NCBI RefSeq assembly: GCF_009688965.1
Contig: NZ_AP021875.1
Location: 4,278,001 to 4,342,000, forward strand
Direction of reading: 5' to 3'
Length of the DNA: 64,000 nt
DNA from: Desulfosarcina widdelii
GTDB lineage: Bacteria > Desulfobacterota > Desulfobacteria > Desulfobacterales > Desulfosarcinaceae
The stretch's first letter is position 1; each line of letters begins with the position of its first letter. The notes below the pieces were generated by a model. The model was not told where the DNA came from. It saw only the letters and a program-made list of their open reading frames with translations, and ran no database searches. Shown here in pieces: positions 17,709 to 27,303 of the stretch. A program made the translations under genes and the position numbers.

Positions 17709-18362
17709 ATGGTTAGCCGTGAACCCCTGATTCCCAAGCATGGCGGCTATCGCAAGCTGAAGAGTTTTCAGCTCGCTCAATTGGTTTACGATCTGACGGT
17801 GCGCTTTTGCGAGCGCTACGTGGACCGCTTCAGCCGCACCCGCGACCAGATGGTACAGGCCGCGCGCAGCGGGGTGCAGAACATCGCCGAGGGCAGCCAG
17901 GCTTCGGGAACGTCCCGGAGAACCGAACTGAAGCTGACCAATGTGGCCCGGGCCAGTTTGGAAGAACTGCGGCTGGATTACGAGGATTTTTTGCGCCAGC
18001 GGCGCCTGACGGCTTGGGTGCGGGAGGACCCGCGACGAGTGTCGCTGATTGCCCGGCGGTGTGAAACGGTTGATCAAGTTGCCGGATGGGTGAAGGCGGT
18101 GCACGATGGACAATGTGGACCCAGTGGACGGAATGGACAGGGTGGACCGTCCACTTCGTCCACCAAGTCCATTCCGTCCACCACCTACCCCGAAATTGCC
18201 GCCAACGCCGCCCTGGTTCTGATCGCCGTAGCCTGCAGCCTGCTCGACCGCCAGATTGCCGCCCAATCCAAAGCCTTCGAGAAAGAAGGCGGTTTCACCG
18301 AACGCATGTACCGCGTGCGGTCCTCCCGCAGAAAATCGAGGCCAACTGGCGGAAGACATTAA
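17709..18362 (+). CDS. Four-helix-bundle (S23/IVS-like) protein with C-terminal suffix domain
   Basis: The 217-aa protein has an N-terminal four-helix-bundle segment with AARSGVQNIAEGSQ, typical of the S23/IVS-encoded family (about residues 15-135). A low-complexity linker encoded by 9-nt repeats follows, then a C-terminal suffix that includes an Ala/Leu-rich helix (ANAALVLIAVACSLLDRQI). Members are often found in variable genomic spots, and their function is unknown. The frame is open upstream to 17643 and includes Trp-Thr repeats, so the start is uncertain. I chose the ATG before SREPLIPKHGGY because that matches the conserved beginning of the family. Confidence 0.7.
   Translation: MVSREPLIPKHGGYRKLKSFQLAQLVYDLTVRFCERYVDRFSRTRDQMVQAARSGVQNIAEGSQASGTSRRTELKLTNVARASLEELRLDYEDFLRQRRLTAWVREDPRRVSLIARRCETVDQVAGWVKAVHDGQCGPSGRNGQGGPSTSSTKSIPSTTYPEIAANAALVLIAVACSLLDRQIAAQSKAFEKEGGFTERMYRVRSSRRKSRPTGGRH
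18107..18184 (+). repeat. 9-nt repeat array with internal inversion
   Basis: TGGAC occurs at 18107, 18116, 18125, 18134 and 18143. Its inverse GTCCA occurs at 18149, 18158, 18167 and 18176, all spaced by 9 nt. The array is therefore a head-to-head pair of tandem repeats able to fold into a long hairpin. It lies inside the four-helix-bundle gene at the junction between the bundle and the suffix, in a different frame from the first array at 17661. Confidence 0.78.
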
Positions 18363-18436
18363 AGCCCCTGCCCCAAACCGCCAATAATCCCCCCATGCAA
18401 TCCAATTGTTCGCAGTTCTAAACGGCCTGGAAAAAA

Positions 18437-19159
18437 TTGCTCCAGGCCTATCTGATTTCTTTGATCATCAGCCTGGTCATCGGTGCATTGCTAATGAAGG
18501 CCGGCCTCGTTGCTCCGGAGACCGTATTTGAAGCCTCCACCCGACGGATCTCACACGCACTTCCCGTTTTTAATCTGGGTCTCCGGGCAGGCGTCGATTT
18601 AGGGGTGCTGTTGTTTGTCTGGAATGTCCTGGGCGCCCTCGCCAACTTGTCTTTCCTCTATACGGCCTCTCTTTTCAATCCGGAGCAATTGGGCTTGTCG
18701 CCCCGCGGCCTCAGAAGAATTTTTTGCGGATCGCGAAGAATGAAGCTGCTTTGCTACCTGCCCGGGTGTTCGAAAATCGAAGTGGAATCGCTGAGGCGGC
18801 TGTATGTCTGGCTAATGGTGCCACTGTTGGGCATCTTTTTACTGGGGCTTGAAAGCGGCCTGCAGGTAGCGACAGCCGACGAAATCAACGGATCGTATTT
18901 ATCGGCCGCCGTTTCGCTATTACCCCACGGCCTAGTTGAGATCCCTATCTTTACCCTCGCCGGCGCCGTTACCTATTCGGCTCATCTTCGCATCCGGGAA
19001 ACGGCGCAGCAGAATCTGACCCGGACGGTTTTTCAAACGTTGGAGGTCCATCGAAAGGCCATGCCGATCAAAAGAATGATCTGGATCGTGGTCTGCGGTC
19101 TCCTGCTTTCCGGGTTGGTCGAGGCGCATGTCACGCCTTATCTGATGCGTTCGATTTAA
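18437..19159 (+). CDS. Integral membrane protein, possibly SpoIIM/DUF95-like
   Basis: This 240-aa protein has about four to five hydrophobic segments (residues about 3-22, 50-75, 125-145, 165-190, 215-235). The segment LPHGLVEIPIFTLAGAV resembles the LPHG-(I/L)-x-E-(I/L)-P signature of the SpoIIM/DUF95 family. Those proteins are membrane components of unclear function, and no sporulation context exists here. An in-frame stop at 18419 limits the start to the TTG at 18437 or the ATG at 18494; neither has a strong ribosome binding site. It converges on clpB. Confidence 0.55.
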   Translation: MLQAYLISLIISLVIGALLMKAGLVAPETVFEASTRRISHALPVFNLGLRAGVDLGVLLFVWNVLGALANLSFLYTASLFNPEQLGLSPRGLRRIFCGSRRMKLLCYLPGCSKIEVESLRRLYVWLMVPLLGIFLLGLESGLQVATADEINGSYLSAAVSLLPHGLVEIPIFTLAGAVTYSAHLRIRETAQQNLTRTVFQTLEVHRKAMPIKRMIWIVVCGLLLSGLVEAHVTPYLMRSI

Positions 19160-19163
19160 AAGA

Positions 19164-19193
19164 CGGGCTTCCCCACCGAAGCGGGGAAACCCG
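19164..19193. terminator. Hairpin between convergent genes
   Basis: The inverted repeat CGGGCTTCCCC / GGGGAAACCCG (one mismatch, 8-nt loop) lies between the stop of the membrane protein gene and the stop of clpB. There is no strong T-run on either strand, so it is a plausible but weak bidirectional terminator. Confidence 0.5.
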
Positions 19194-19208
19194 GAACCTG
19201 AAAACGTT

Positions 19209-21791
<2,583 letters not shown>

Positions 21792-22118
21792 ACTCTCCTC
21801 CTGATATCGAACAAAATTATGAGTTGGTCTGTATTTTGCAGTCGAAAGATAACCACCTCACGAATGATGTCAATTCGCTGGAACACATGGATTTCAAAAA
21901 CAATTCACCAGATACCGTCTTTTTCGGAAAAAATATTTGCCGGAACCATTCATCCAACGACTTGACGACCCAATGCGGTTATGCCAAAAGATTTATTCGT
22001 CAGCGGACCAATCTACGAAGATGAAAATGACTGGCTGACCTTCCGGAAAAAGACGCTCGGTGACGGACCGTCAGGCCCGGTCCGATGAGCAACCGGTAAA
22101 TGGATATAAGGAGTTTTA
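21792..22118. other. Intergenic region between clpB and divergent hypothetical gene
   Basis: This is a divergent promoter region. It contains the proposed clpB promoter on the - strand and the leader of the gene at 22119 (ATAAGGAGTTTTA before its ATG). Short open frames within it show no recognisable content, and no CIRCE-type inverted repeat was seen. Confidence 0.5.
21846..21873 (-). promoter_or_regulatory. Candidate housekeeping promoter of clpB
   Basis: On the minus strand TTGACA (21868-21873) is followed after 16 nt by TATCTT (21846-21851). That gives a perfect -35 and a 4/6 -10, about 55 nt before the clpB start codon. No sigma-32 consensus was recognised. Confidence 0.45.
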
Positions 22119-23015
22119 ATGTCCGGTTTTACCCCCGTCCGAGTGGATCAATTCGTTGCCCAATACCTGCGCAACCATAAAGATACCGACGGAGACACCC
22201 TTCGGGCCGCCGTTGAAGATGCCCTCGCCGCCTTTCGCCAGGGAGTCCGCTGCGCCTGCGGCCGGCCGCTTTGGGTGGCGGGATCGGCGGTTGCAGGATA
22301 CGGCTGTTTCACCTGCATTACCGGATCGGCCGAACCCGACGGCGATCCGGAAATCCGGGAAGCCTGCGATGCCTTTCTGGTGGACAGCGACGATCCGGAA
22401 GATCGTGTTGCCCAAGTTGCCGATATTTTAAAAAATTATCCCCAGGATTATCGGCAACGGCTGGAAGAGGTCGGGTTTGTCTGGCAGGATGACGAATACG
22501 ACCTGTTGTACGAAGAAGAGGCCAATGAGGAACGCCAGGCGGTGCCGGAAACGGAAAACCAGCGCCACCTGATCCACTTTTTAGAGTGCGGTGGTCCGGT
22601 CACCCGGCAGGTGATCGAGGCCTACATGCAAGAACGCTATACGCAAACCCCCAATTTGCCGCTGATCAGAAAGTACTTCAAACAGGCCAATGTCAACCTG
22701 AAGGCGATTCTGTTGGCGGGCCTGTCCGCCAATCCCACAGATCTGGATCTTCTGGATGACCTCTCGTACTTCAGCGAGTTTGACAGCATGCTGGGCGAGT
22801 TGATTCATTTTTACAAAGACGCCTGCATTCGGGAAACCGATATGGAGCGCTTTTCCCTGCTTGCCCAGGATTTTCATATGAATACCTACGATCAGGGTTT
22901 CGACGCCCTGTATGAACTGCATACGATCTTTCAGTCCGGGGCCAAGGGCGCCGTGATTCAGCATCTCGCCGAAACCATCGACGAAGATCTGAATGCGGAG
23001 GACATCCCTTTCTGA
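22119..23015 (+). CDS. Hypothetical protein with CxC...CxxC cluster
   Basis: I do not recognise this 298-aa protein. Near residues 45-68 it has a CACG...GCFTC arrangement (cysteines in CxC and CxxC-like spacing) that may bind a metal. The rest is acidic and predicted helical, without signal peptide or membrane segments. It is preceded by a clear ribosome binding site (AAGGAG). Its last 58 nt overlap the 3' end of the convergent aminotransferase gene, so the two mRNAs are complementary at their ends. Confidence 0.65.
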   Translation: MSGFTPVRVDQFVAQYLRNHKDTDGDTLRAAVEDALAAFRQGVRCACGRPLWVAGSAVAGYGCFTCITGSAEPDGDPEIREACDAFLVDSDDPEDRVAQVADILKNYPQDYRQRLEEVGFVWQDDEYDLLYEEEANEERQAVPETENQRHLIHFLECGGPVTRQVIEAYMQERYTQTPNLPLIRKYFKQANVNLKAILLAGLSANPTDLDLLDDLSYFSEFDSMLGELIHFYKDACIRETDMERFSLLAQDFHMNTYDQGFDALYELHTIFQSGAKGAVIQHLAETIDEDLNAEDIPF

Positions 23016-24205
23016 AAACCAGTCAGCGCCTCATCAAACACCTCCCCCAGGATTTCGATCGCCCGGGTGAGGGTGGCTTCGTCAGCCATGGTGTAGTTAA
23101 GCCGCAGCGTCTCTTTTCCCTCCCCCGGATGGGCGAAAAAGAAGGTTCCGGGAACAAAAGCGGTTCCCCTGTCCACGGCTGTGCGATTGACCGCTTCCAT
23201 GTCCAACCCCATGGGGCCCTGCACCCACACGAACATGCCGCCGTCCGGGCGGGTCCAGGAGAACGAATGCGGAAAGAAGCGTTCCATGGCAACCAGCATG
23301 GCCTGCTGCCGGGGACGGTACAATTCGATGATTTTGGGCAGGTGACGGGCCAGGTGACCGCCGGAAAGATACTCGGCGGCCAGGGCCTGATCGAAGGTGC
23401 TGGTGTGCAGGTCCACCCCTTGTTTGGCCAGTACCAGCCAGTGGCGCACCAGGTCCGGGGCCAGGCAAAACCCCATGCGCAGGCCCGGGGCAAAAACTTT
23501 GGACAGTGTCGAGACGTAAACGACATGCTCCGGGGCCAATGTCTTGATGGGTGCTATCAACGCGCCCCCATAGCGTAAATCGCCGTAGGGATCGTCTTCC
23601 ACCAGAAGGGTGCCGTGGCGCTGAATGATTTCGGCTACGGCCAGGCGCCGCTTCATTGGCAGGGTGCGCCCGGTAGGGTTTTGGAAATTGGGTACCATGT
23701 AGATGAACTTGACGGAGTGCCGGGCAAGGGCCGCGTCCAAGGCATCGGGTAGCATGCCCTGGTCATCGGTATCGATTTGGACGTAGCGGGGTTCGTAGGG
23801 GGTAAATGCCTGCAGGGCTCCGAGATAGGTGGGGGCTTCCAGGGCCACACGGTCGCCGGGACTGATGAGGATTTTCCCCAGGCCGTCCAATACGCCCTGC
23901 GAACCGGTGGAGATCAGGATCTGCTCAGGCGTGGCGACGATGCCCTTGGTTTCCAGATAGGCCGCCAAGGCCTCGCGCAGGGGTGGAAACCCCTCCGTAA
24001 GACCATACTGAAAGGCTTCGGAACCGAATTTTTGCAAAACAGCTTCCGTGATTTTCTCGATGATAGCCATGGGAAAGCTCCGGGGGGCGGGGATGCCGCC
24101 GGCCAAAGAGATCGTTCCCGGCCGGGACACGACCTTGAGGATTTCGCGGATAGCACTGGCCCCCATGTTGCGGGTGCGTCCGGCCAGCAGATTTTCGGCA
24201 AGCAT
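22958..24205 (-). CDS. PLP-dependent aminotransferase, LysN/MocR-type class I
   Basis: This 415-aa fold-type I aminotransferase has SISTGSQGVLDGL-like cofactor-binding residues, the NPTGR motif in VPNFQNPTGRTLP, DDPYG, and the PLP lysine in STLSKVFAPGLRMGF. It resembles 2-aminoadipate/aromatic aminotransferases of the LysN group and lacks the GntR-like domain of MocR regulators. The start at 24205 is favoured because CAGGGAG lies 9 nt upstream; an in-frame ATG at 24256 exists. It may belong with the TetR gene upstream on the same strand. The amino-acid substrate is not determinable. Confidence 0.88.
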   Translation of the reverse strand: MLAENLLAGRTRNMGASAIREILKVVSRPGTISLAGGIPAPRSFPMAIIEKITEAVLQKFGSEAFQYGLTEGFPPLREALAAYLETKGIVATPEQILISTGSQGVLDGLGKILISPGDRVALEAPTYLGALQAFTPYEPRYVQIDTDDQGMLPDALDAALARHSVKFIYMVPNFQNPTGRTLPMKRRLAVAEIIQRHGTLLVEDDPYGDLRYGGALIAPIKTLAPEHVVYVSTLSKVFAPGLRMGFCLAPDLVRHWLVLAKQGVDLHTSTFDQALAAEYLSGGHLARHLPKIIELYRPRQQAMLVAMERFFPHSFSWTRPDGGMFVWVQGPMGLDMEAVNRTAVDRGTAFVPGTFFFAHPGEGKETLRLNYTMADEATLTRAIEILGEVFDEALTGFQKGMSSAFRSSSMVSARC

Positions 24206-24281
24206 GTCTGTTTTCTCCCTGATTAATAAAAACCGGTCGTTATTTTTTATGCCCACAGATCACTGTTCATTGTTCACCGGA

Positions 24282-24878
24282 TCATTTTCTCAGTTGCTGA
24301 ATATAAAACCGCAGCTGGTCGTTGGTCTGCTCGAGGACGGCCTTGTCTCGGCTGGACATGTACAAGGTTGCGGCACCGTTCAAGGTGATGACGATGAAAT
24401 TGGAAATCTCCCGATGGTCCAAACCCGGTTTGAGAATGTCGCTGCGCTCCGCTTCCGCCAACCAGGACTGAAACAGCTTCGAGAAACCGACAAAGCCTTT
24501 GAGGATGTGACGGCCCATGCGGTCCGACTGCCCGGTCATCTCTACCAGCATGTTGACGAAAAAGCATCCCCCGTCAAACACGTCTTTGCCTAGATAGTCC
24601 AACAGCACATTCTCGATGGTTCGCTGGATGCGTTCGAGCGGGTCGACAGCGGAATTCAGGTTGTTGAAGACCGCCGCTTTCCAGATCTGAACCGCATCGT
24701 CGTATACCGCCCGCCAGACATCCTCTTTGCTTTTGAAATGGCAGTACAGCCCCCCCTTGGTCAGGCCGGTCGCCTGGAGGATGTCGCTGATGGAGGTGTT
24801 GAAATATCCCTTGACGGAAAAAAGTTGGAGAGATTTTTCAATGATGTTTTTACGCGTCAATTCGCCCTTGACCGACAT
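24282..24878 (-). CDS. TetR/AcrR family transcriptional regulator
   Basis: The 198-aa protein has an N-terminal TetR helix-turn-helix (about residues 10-55) ending in the signature GLTKGGLYCHFKSKEDV. A C-terminal ligand-binding domain of the AcrR/NemR type follows, including FDGGCFFVNMLVEM. The ATG at 24878 (MSVKGELT) is preferred over 24905 because AAGGGA precedes it. It lies 76 nt upstream of the aminotransferase gene on the same strand and may regulate it or itself. Confidence 0.9.
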   Translation of the reverse strand: MSVKGELTRKNIIEKSLQLFSVKGYFNTSISDILQATGLTKGGLYCHFKSKEDVWRAVYDDAVQIWKAAVFNNLNSAVDPLERIQRTIENVLLDYLGKDVFDGGCFFVNMLVEMTGQSDRMGRHILKGFVGFSKLFQSWLAEAERSDILKPGLDHREISNFIVITLNGAATLYMSSRDKAVLEQTNDQLRFYIQQLRK

Positions 24879-24983
24879 GGTTGCATCTCCCTTGTAAAAA
24901 ACCAACCGGTCCTTTTTATTTTTTCGAACCTAAAAAGTCAACATGGAATTGAGCCTCTATAAAGGCGCGGTAAAGGGTGACTG

Positions 24984-25112
24984 GCTTGTAAAAAGTAGGA
25001 ATTCGTAGGTTGGTGTCATCCCTGCGCATGCCGGAATTCGGTCATTCCACTACATTCTGGATGCCGGATCAAGTCCGGCATGACGAGCCTGGGACTTCTT
25101 ACGAGATCATCA
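24984..25112. repeat. MITE-like dispersed repeat, copy 1
   Basis: The copy contains TTGTAAAAAGT at one end and ACTTCTTACGAGATCATCA at the other. Inner palindromic words (CATGCCGGAATTCGG and GGATGCCGGATCAAGTCCGGC, then ATGACG) are shared with the other copies at 45708, 54687, 57978, 59031 and 59249. Confidence 0.75.
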
Positions 25113-25146
25113 ATGGTGGCCCTGATGTTGAACGGAGGCGGTTCAA

Positions 25147-25314
25147 TCACGCGGTCTGTTGGCGGCCAAAATGCGGTCGGAAAAGGCTGCCCCGCACCAG
25201 GCCAGCCAGATGAACGGCACCGGCAATCAGGCTGAGGGTGATAAAAGAGAGGATAAAGCAGGTTAGAAATGCCAACAGTGCGGCGCTCATAGCGGCAAGA
25301 ATAAAATCGATCAT
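25147..25314 (-). CDS. Small hydrophobic membrane protein, 55 aa
   Basis: The short frame begins MIDFILAAMSAALL, continues as one long hydrophobic helix (about residues 4-40) and ends in a basic tail. The ATG at 25314 is preceded by AAAAGGAGAAGTTGC, a good Shine-Dalgarno sequence with suitable spacing. The amino-acid pattern (single amphipathic/hydrophobic helix followed by Arg/His residues) is that of a small inner-membrane protein. It is bordered by the MITE-like repeat. No family recognised. Confidence 0.5.
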   Translation of the reverse strand: MIDFILAAMSAALLAFLTCFILSFITLSLIAGAVHLAGLVRGSLFRPHFGRQQTA

Positions 25315-25699
25315 GCAACTTCTCCTTTTCCTGGGTTAATTGGTGGTCGATTGTCAATCATTCACAATTACAGCAATTTTGTTGCCAAAATCTTTTCCGA
25401 GATTGAACCAATTGTTTTTAAAGGTTAAAATTTCATCTGCCGGTATGCCTTCGCCGAAGCCAATCCCATTCAGTTGAGAAATATAGGGGAGTGTTTACGG
25501 AAAAAAGGGAAAAGAATGTAATACCTTCTGTATTCGATTTGAGATTCCGAGAAGGGGCTATCCCTTTGGCCAAACAGCGTTTGACTGACAGTTATGTGAG
25601 TGGTATTTCGTTGGCCTTCGGCGTTCTGGAAATCGCCGAATTCCTTGGATCAACCATTGACATCCTTTGCAACAGCGCTACGTCCGGATCAATACTGTC
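25315..25699. other. Intergenic region with no supported gene
   Basis: The region is relatively AT-rich near 25360-25440. A 70-codon frame opening with GTG at 25491 has ordinary-looking composition but no recognisable family, and its end overlaps the next gene. I do not count it as a gene. Confidence 0.4.
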
Positions 25700-26224
25700 A
25701 TGAATGACGGATACAAAATATTTCGGGATGCCGTTCGCGAAACAGCCGATGGCTGGCTGGCAGACGGGCTCCCGTCTCGCCAGGTTCTGGAAGAATCCGC
25801 CGCCCGACTGCGCAATTTCCGGAAACAAATGCAAATTCAAGGACTTTGGGAGAAACCGCCCTGCATGGTTACCGCGACCCTGGACGACGGTTTGGGACAG
25901 GGACTGGAAATCATCGAAAAATTTGCCGACGCCATCGGCATGCGATTGGTCTGCCTGGGGTTGCTGCAACCGGCAGCGGCCGTTGTCGATGCCTGTCTGG
26001 ACGAAGAACCCGATTTTCTGGGAATGACCATCCTCCATTTCGATACCGAGGAGGAGCTGACGACAATTGCTGCGCAATTGCCGCAAAAAACCCGCATCGT
26101 TGCCGGCGGACCGGCCTTTACGGGAGATCCCGACTTTGCCGACCGTACCGGCACCCATTATGCGGCCAAAAATGTGGCGGCGTTTCTGCGACTCATGCTG
26201 AGCGACGCGGTAGACGCTCATTGA
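25700..26224 (+). CDS. B12-binding-domain-like protein lacking the cobalamin His
   Basis: The 174-aa soluble protein has a helical N-terminal portion (about residues 1-55) and a Rossmann-like C-terminal domain resembling corrinoid-binding domains. The N-terminal-edge motif where DxHxxG is expected reads DDGLGQG, while later strands give FLGMTILHFDTEE and RIVAGGPAFTGDPDFA. The B12 lower-ligand His is therefore absent and cobalamin binding is doubtful. The ATG at 25700 is chosen over TTG at 25667; both have poor ribosome binding sites. The role is unknown. Confidence 0.55.
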   Translation: MNDGYKIFRDAVRETADGWLADGLPSRQVLEESAARLRNFRKQMQIQGLWEKPPCMVTATLDDGLGQGLEIIEKFADAIGMRLVCLGLLQPAAAVVDACLDEEPDFLGMTILHFDTEEELTTIAAQLPQKTRIVAGGPAFTGDPDFADRTGTHYAAKNVAAFLRLMLSDAVDAH

Positions 26225-26302
26225 CGGTCCGTTTGGATGAACGCCTATTTTTGATGAACGCGTAAAAAGTCGCATTTCCGAAAAACCGATCCACCCGAGA
26301 CG

Positions 26303-27232
26303 ATGCCGATGGCTTCGAACCAATCACAGATGAGTCTGCTGCCCGGGCTCTTTATCGCCTTTCTCACCATTCTCTTCGGGGCCAATGCCGTTGCCATCAA
26401 ACTGACATTGACCGGCATGGGGCCCTTGACCACCGCCGGATGCCGATTCGCCCTGGCGGCCGTGGCGATCGCCGGCTGGGCCCGTATCACCGGCCGCCGC
26501 TTTCGCATTCAGCCGGGACAGGCATTCCAACTGCTGGTCATAGCGGTAGCGTTCACGCTGCAGCTTAGCCTGTTCTATCTGGGACTGGAACGAACCGAAG
26601 CCTCCCGGGGAGTGCTGATCGCCAACCTGCTTCCTTTTTTCGTGCTGTTTCTCTCCCACTATTTCATCCCCGGGGAGCGAATCACCTGGAAAAAATTTGT
26701 GGGCATCCTGCTTGGTTTCGCTGGGGTGACGGTGCTGTTCTCCGGTGCTGAGCGTTTTTCCGATTCGATTCGGGTCGGAGATCCTATTGTCCTGGCAGCC
26801 GTGGTAATCTGGTCATGTAACGTGGTCTATACCAAGAGCGTCATCAATGCTTACGAACCGTTTCATCTGGTGCTTTATCCCATGATCGTTTCGGTGCCGG
26901 TCTTTTTTTCGGCCGGTTGCCTGTGGGACCAGCGGATGTTTTTCGACCTGAATCCGGTCGTCCTGGGTGCCTATGCCTATCAGGGCCTGGTTACTGCGGC
27001 CTTCGGTTTTGTGGCCTGGAGCACCATGCTGAAACGATACGGGGCGTCCACCTTGCACGCCTTTGTTTTTATCATGCCCATTGCCGGGGTGGTGCTCAGC
27101 GGCATCGTGCTCGACGAGCCCATCACTCCCAATCTCCTGGTCGCCATGATTTTCATTGCCGCCGGCATTTTAATCGTTCATATCAACCCGAAAAAGCCAA
27201 GTTTTACCTTTCCCCTGGGCCGCGGGTTGTGA
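26303..27232 (+). CDS. EamA/DMT-family transporter
   Basis: This 309-aa protein has ten predicted transmembrane helices in two EamA repeats. The first contains FGANAVAIKLTLTGMGPLTT and GLERTEASRGVLIANLLPFF; the second GLVTAAFGFVAWSTMLKRYG and IAGVVLSGIVLDEPI. DMT transporters export or import metabolites such as amino acids; the substrate is unknown. It lies between the B12-domain-like gene and a sensor kinase gene, with a 71-nt gap to the latter. Confidence 0.9.
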   Translation: MPMASNQSQMSLLPGLFIAFLTILFGANAVAIKLTLTGMGPLTTAGCRFALAAVAIAGWARITGRRFRIQPGQAFQLLVIAVAFTLQLSLFYLGLERTEASRGVLIANLLPFFVLFLSHYFIPGERITWKKFVGILLGFAGVTVLFSGAERFSDSIRVGDPIVLAAVVIWSCNVVYTKSVINAYEPFHLVLYPMIVSVPVFFSAGCLWDQRMFFDLNPVVLGAYAYQGLVTAAFGFVAWSTMLKRYGASTLHAFVFIMPIAGVVLSGIVLDEPITPNLLVAMIFIAAGILIVHINPKKPSFTFPLGRGL

Positions 27233-27303
27233 GATATTCGTAAAGACGGTACGCAACCAGACTTGAAGTCATCTTTCACCACCCGATTCCGGACGAGGCT
27301 ACG

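Noticed and set aside
17661..18184. Possible CRISPR-like array
   Set aside because: The 9-nt period is too short, there are no spacers of regular length and the repeats lie in a coding frame.
25491..25703. 70-codon frame starting with GTG
   Set aside because: No recognisable family, overlaps the next gene, weak start context.
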